This document shows, piece by piece, positions 63,027-64,000 of a DNA stretch of 64,000 nucleotides (the stretch's first letter is position 1; every line of letters starts with the position of its first letter). The notes under the pieces are model-generated. The model did no database searches. It was given only the letters and a program-made list of their open reading frames with translations, and was not told the origin of the DNA. This DNA comes from Kingella sp. (in: b-proteobacteria) (lineage in GTDB: Bacteria > Pseudomonadota > Gammaproteobacteria > Burkholderiales > Neisseriaceae), in the NCBI RefSeq assembly GCF_030527935.1, contig NZ_JAUMZV010000005.1, forward strand, positions 14,661 through 78,660, written 5' to 3'. The translations under genes and the position numbers were made by a program.

Positions 63027-63500
63027 ATGTTATCCGCACAATCGTTGCAACAAATCGACACCGAACTGGCCAAATATCCCGCCGACCAACGCCGCAGCGC
63101 CATTATGGGCGCGTTGCGCATCGCCCAAACCGAGCTTGGCTACCTTGCGCCCGAAACCATCGAATATGTAGCGCAATATGTCGGCATTCCGCCCATCGCA
63201 GCGTATGAAGTCGCCACGTTCTACAATATGTACGACCTCAAACCCGTGGGCAAATACAAACTCACCGTCTGCACCAACCTTCCCTGCGCCCTGCGCGGCG
63301 GCGTGGATGCGGGCGAATACCTGAAACAAAAGCTCGGTATCGACTACGGCGAAACCACCGCGAACGGCAAATTCACGCTGGTGGAAGGCGAGTGCATGGG
63401 CGCGTGCGGCGATGCCCCCGTGATGCTGCTGAACAACCACACCATGTGCAGCTATATGGATGCGGAAGCGATTGACAAGAAACTGGCAGAGTTGGAGTGA
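63027..63500 (+). CDS. nuoE: NADH-quinone oxidoreductase subunit E
   Basis: 157 residues. The thioredoxin-like [2Fe-2S] domain has VCTNLPCALRGG and ECMGACGDAPVMLLNNH, giving the four cluster cysteines (N1a). N-terminal helices: QQIDTELAKYPADQRRSAIM, ETIEYVAQYVGIPPIAAYEV. nuoF would be expected next but is not reached: a small secreted-protein gene and an insertion-sequence end follow. Confidence 0.97.
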   Translation: MLSAQSLQQIDTELAKYPADQRRSAIMGALRIAQTELGYLAPETIEYVAQYVGIPPIAAYEVATFYNMYDLKPVGKYKLTVCTNLPCALRGGVDAGEYLKQKLGIDYGETTANGKFTLVEGECMGACGDAPVMLLNNHTMCSYMDAEAIDKKLAELE

Positions 63501-63690
63501 ATGTTCGGGCAGCCTGAAAAGCAGCCTGCACCCCCAAACCCTTCTCTCTGCGGGAAAGGCCGATTCGTACGGCCGCAGAAAATTTTAAAGATTAAACATG
63601 GCGTCTTGCCGCCATACCCACGCTTTCAGGCAGCCTGAAAGCCAAAGGCGGCATCCTGTGCCGAAAGCCAAACCGCCAGAAAACAAAACC

Positions 63691-63966
63691 ATGCCCGGTA
63701 AAACCGCACTATTGCTTGTCGCATTCCTGTCGGCCACCCATGCGGCTGCCGAAATCGTGCAGACCGAATACGATATCCGCCGCCGTTGCAGCGAACGTCA
63801 TTTTGCCCAAGCCGAAGTTCGGGATTGTGTCCGTCGTGCCGCTGAAACCAGTGCGGCAAACCTGCGGCAGGCACAACGGCAGGCCGCCGCCAAAATCCGC
63901 GCGTGGAACGAAGACCGCCGCCATGTCCTCGCCGCACAGCAAAAATTAAGGGGCTGTCCTAGATAA
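63691..63966 (+). pseudogene. Small secreted protein gene cut by an insertion sequence
   Basis: From ATG 63691: signal peptide PGKTALLLVAFLSATHAAA, then EIVQTEYDIRRRCSERHFAQ, AEVRDCVRRAAETSAANLRQ, helical and Arg/Ala/Gln-rich with two cysteines. The last residues (LRGCPR-stop) are read from GGGGCTGTCCTAG, which looks like an insertion-sequence end, so the true C-terminus is missing. Relatives in Neisseria occur between nuo genes as unknown ORFs, but I cannot name the family. Confidence 0.6.
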
Positions 63967-64000
63967 CTCAGGAAATTCACATTAAGTTAGAATTTCCCCT
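63951..64000. mobile_element. Probable insertion-sequence terminus at the window edge
   Basis: GGGGCTGTCCTAGATAACTC starts at about 63951, where the coding frame of the small secreted protein loses sense. A GGGGCTGTCC... end is typical of terminal inverted repeats of IS5- or IS1595-like elements. Only 50 bases are in view, so family and transposase are unknown. Confidence 0.55.

Noticed and set aside
1..64000. CRISPR array
   Set aside because: The many short repeats are DUS and palindromes at irregular spacing; no regular repeat-spacer pattern or cas gene was seen.

Overview
The window is chromosomal DNA from a member of the Neisseriaceae, most likely Kingella or a close relative. The main evidence is the 12-13-mer AGGCAGCCTGAAA and its reverse complement, which occurs well over a hundred times by eye, often as inverted pairs at gene ends. 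From memory this is the AG-kingDUS dialect of the DNA uptake sequence (DUS). Gene content agrees: a dRS3-type repeat, a Gcr-family recombinase, hemerythrins and a Neisseria-style Mla operon. Species cannot be fixed from the sequence alone.

Layout. 1-2.5 kb: end of the ribosomal alpha operon (rpsM-rpsK-rpsD-rpoA-rplQ), clearly more AT-rich than what follows. 2.6-16 kb: housekeeping genes (FKBP, dgt, tRNA-Arg/Glu, aroG, an ABC ATPase, tas, cdsA, uppS) mixed with repeat-rich intergenic DNA and several broken genes. 16.6-20 kb: aroQ, a divergent shikimate/quinate dehydrogenase and an aromatic-acid transporter, possibly a small uptake-and-use cluster. 20-30.7 kb: hemJ, rpmB-rpmG, an ABC permease, tRNA-Gly, ilvD, argG, ruvA, dnaN. 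30.7-34.2 kb: an AT-rich accessory block lying between dnaN and dnaA. 34.2-41 kb: dnaA, a probable oriC, an SPFH protein, two tandem paralogues, then rpmH-rnpA-yidD-yidC. 41-46 kb: nicotinamidase, lipoproteins, a transposase remnant, an orphan MacA-like adaptor, tRNA-Val and tRNA-Asp. 46-52 kb: the mla phospholipid-transport genes (F,E,D,C,B,A) with extra ORFs between them. 52-58.6 kb: thioesterase, TlpA-like thioredoxin, a DnrN-like di-iron protein, Gcr-like membrane protein, two bacteriohaemerythrins and a GFA-family protein. 59-63.5 kb: nuoA-nuoE, with an acetyltransferase and a hydrolase inserted between nuoB and nuoC. The window ends at what looks like an insertion-sequence terminus that cuts a small secreted-protein gene.

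The most unusual locus is the dnaA-dnaN insert. Transcribed leftwards, it holds two tandem paralogous periplasmic proteins, then a protein with a lysozyme-like GYTIGMLQNDFGQ block and a Q/E/A-rich tail, then two membrane proteins. This reads as an effector-immunity cassette. The effector is disrupted by a 7-bp tandem duplication, and a degenerate copy of the effector 5' end sits in front of the second immunity copy, which indicates tandem duplication and decay.

Other themes are two MITE-like palindromic families (five copies of a ~162-bp element, and a ~171-bp element), several DUS-associated palindromic repeats, a different DUS dialect (AAGCAGCCTGCA) seen only in the nuo block, which suggests import from another Neisseriaceae species, and a run of single-base frameshifts in non-essential genes that are either real decay or assembly errors.
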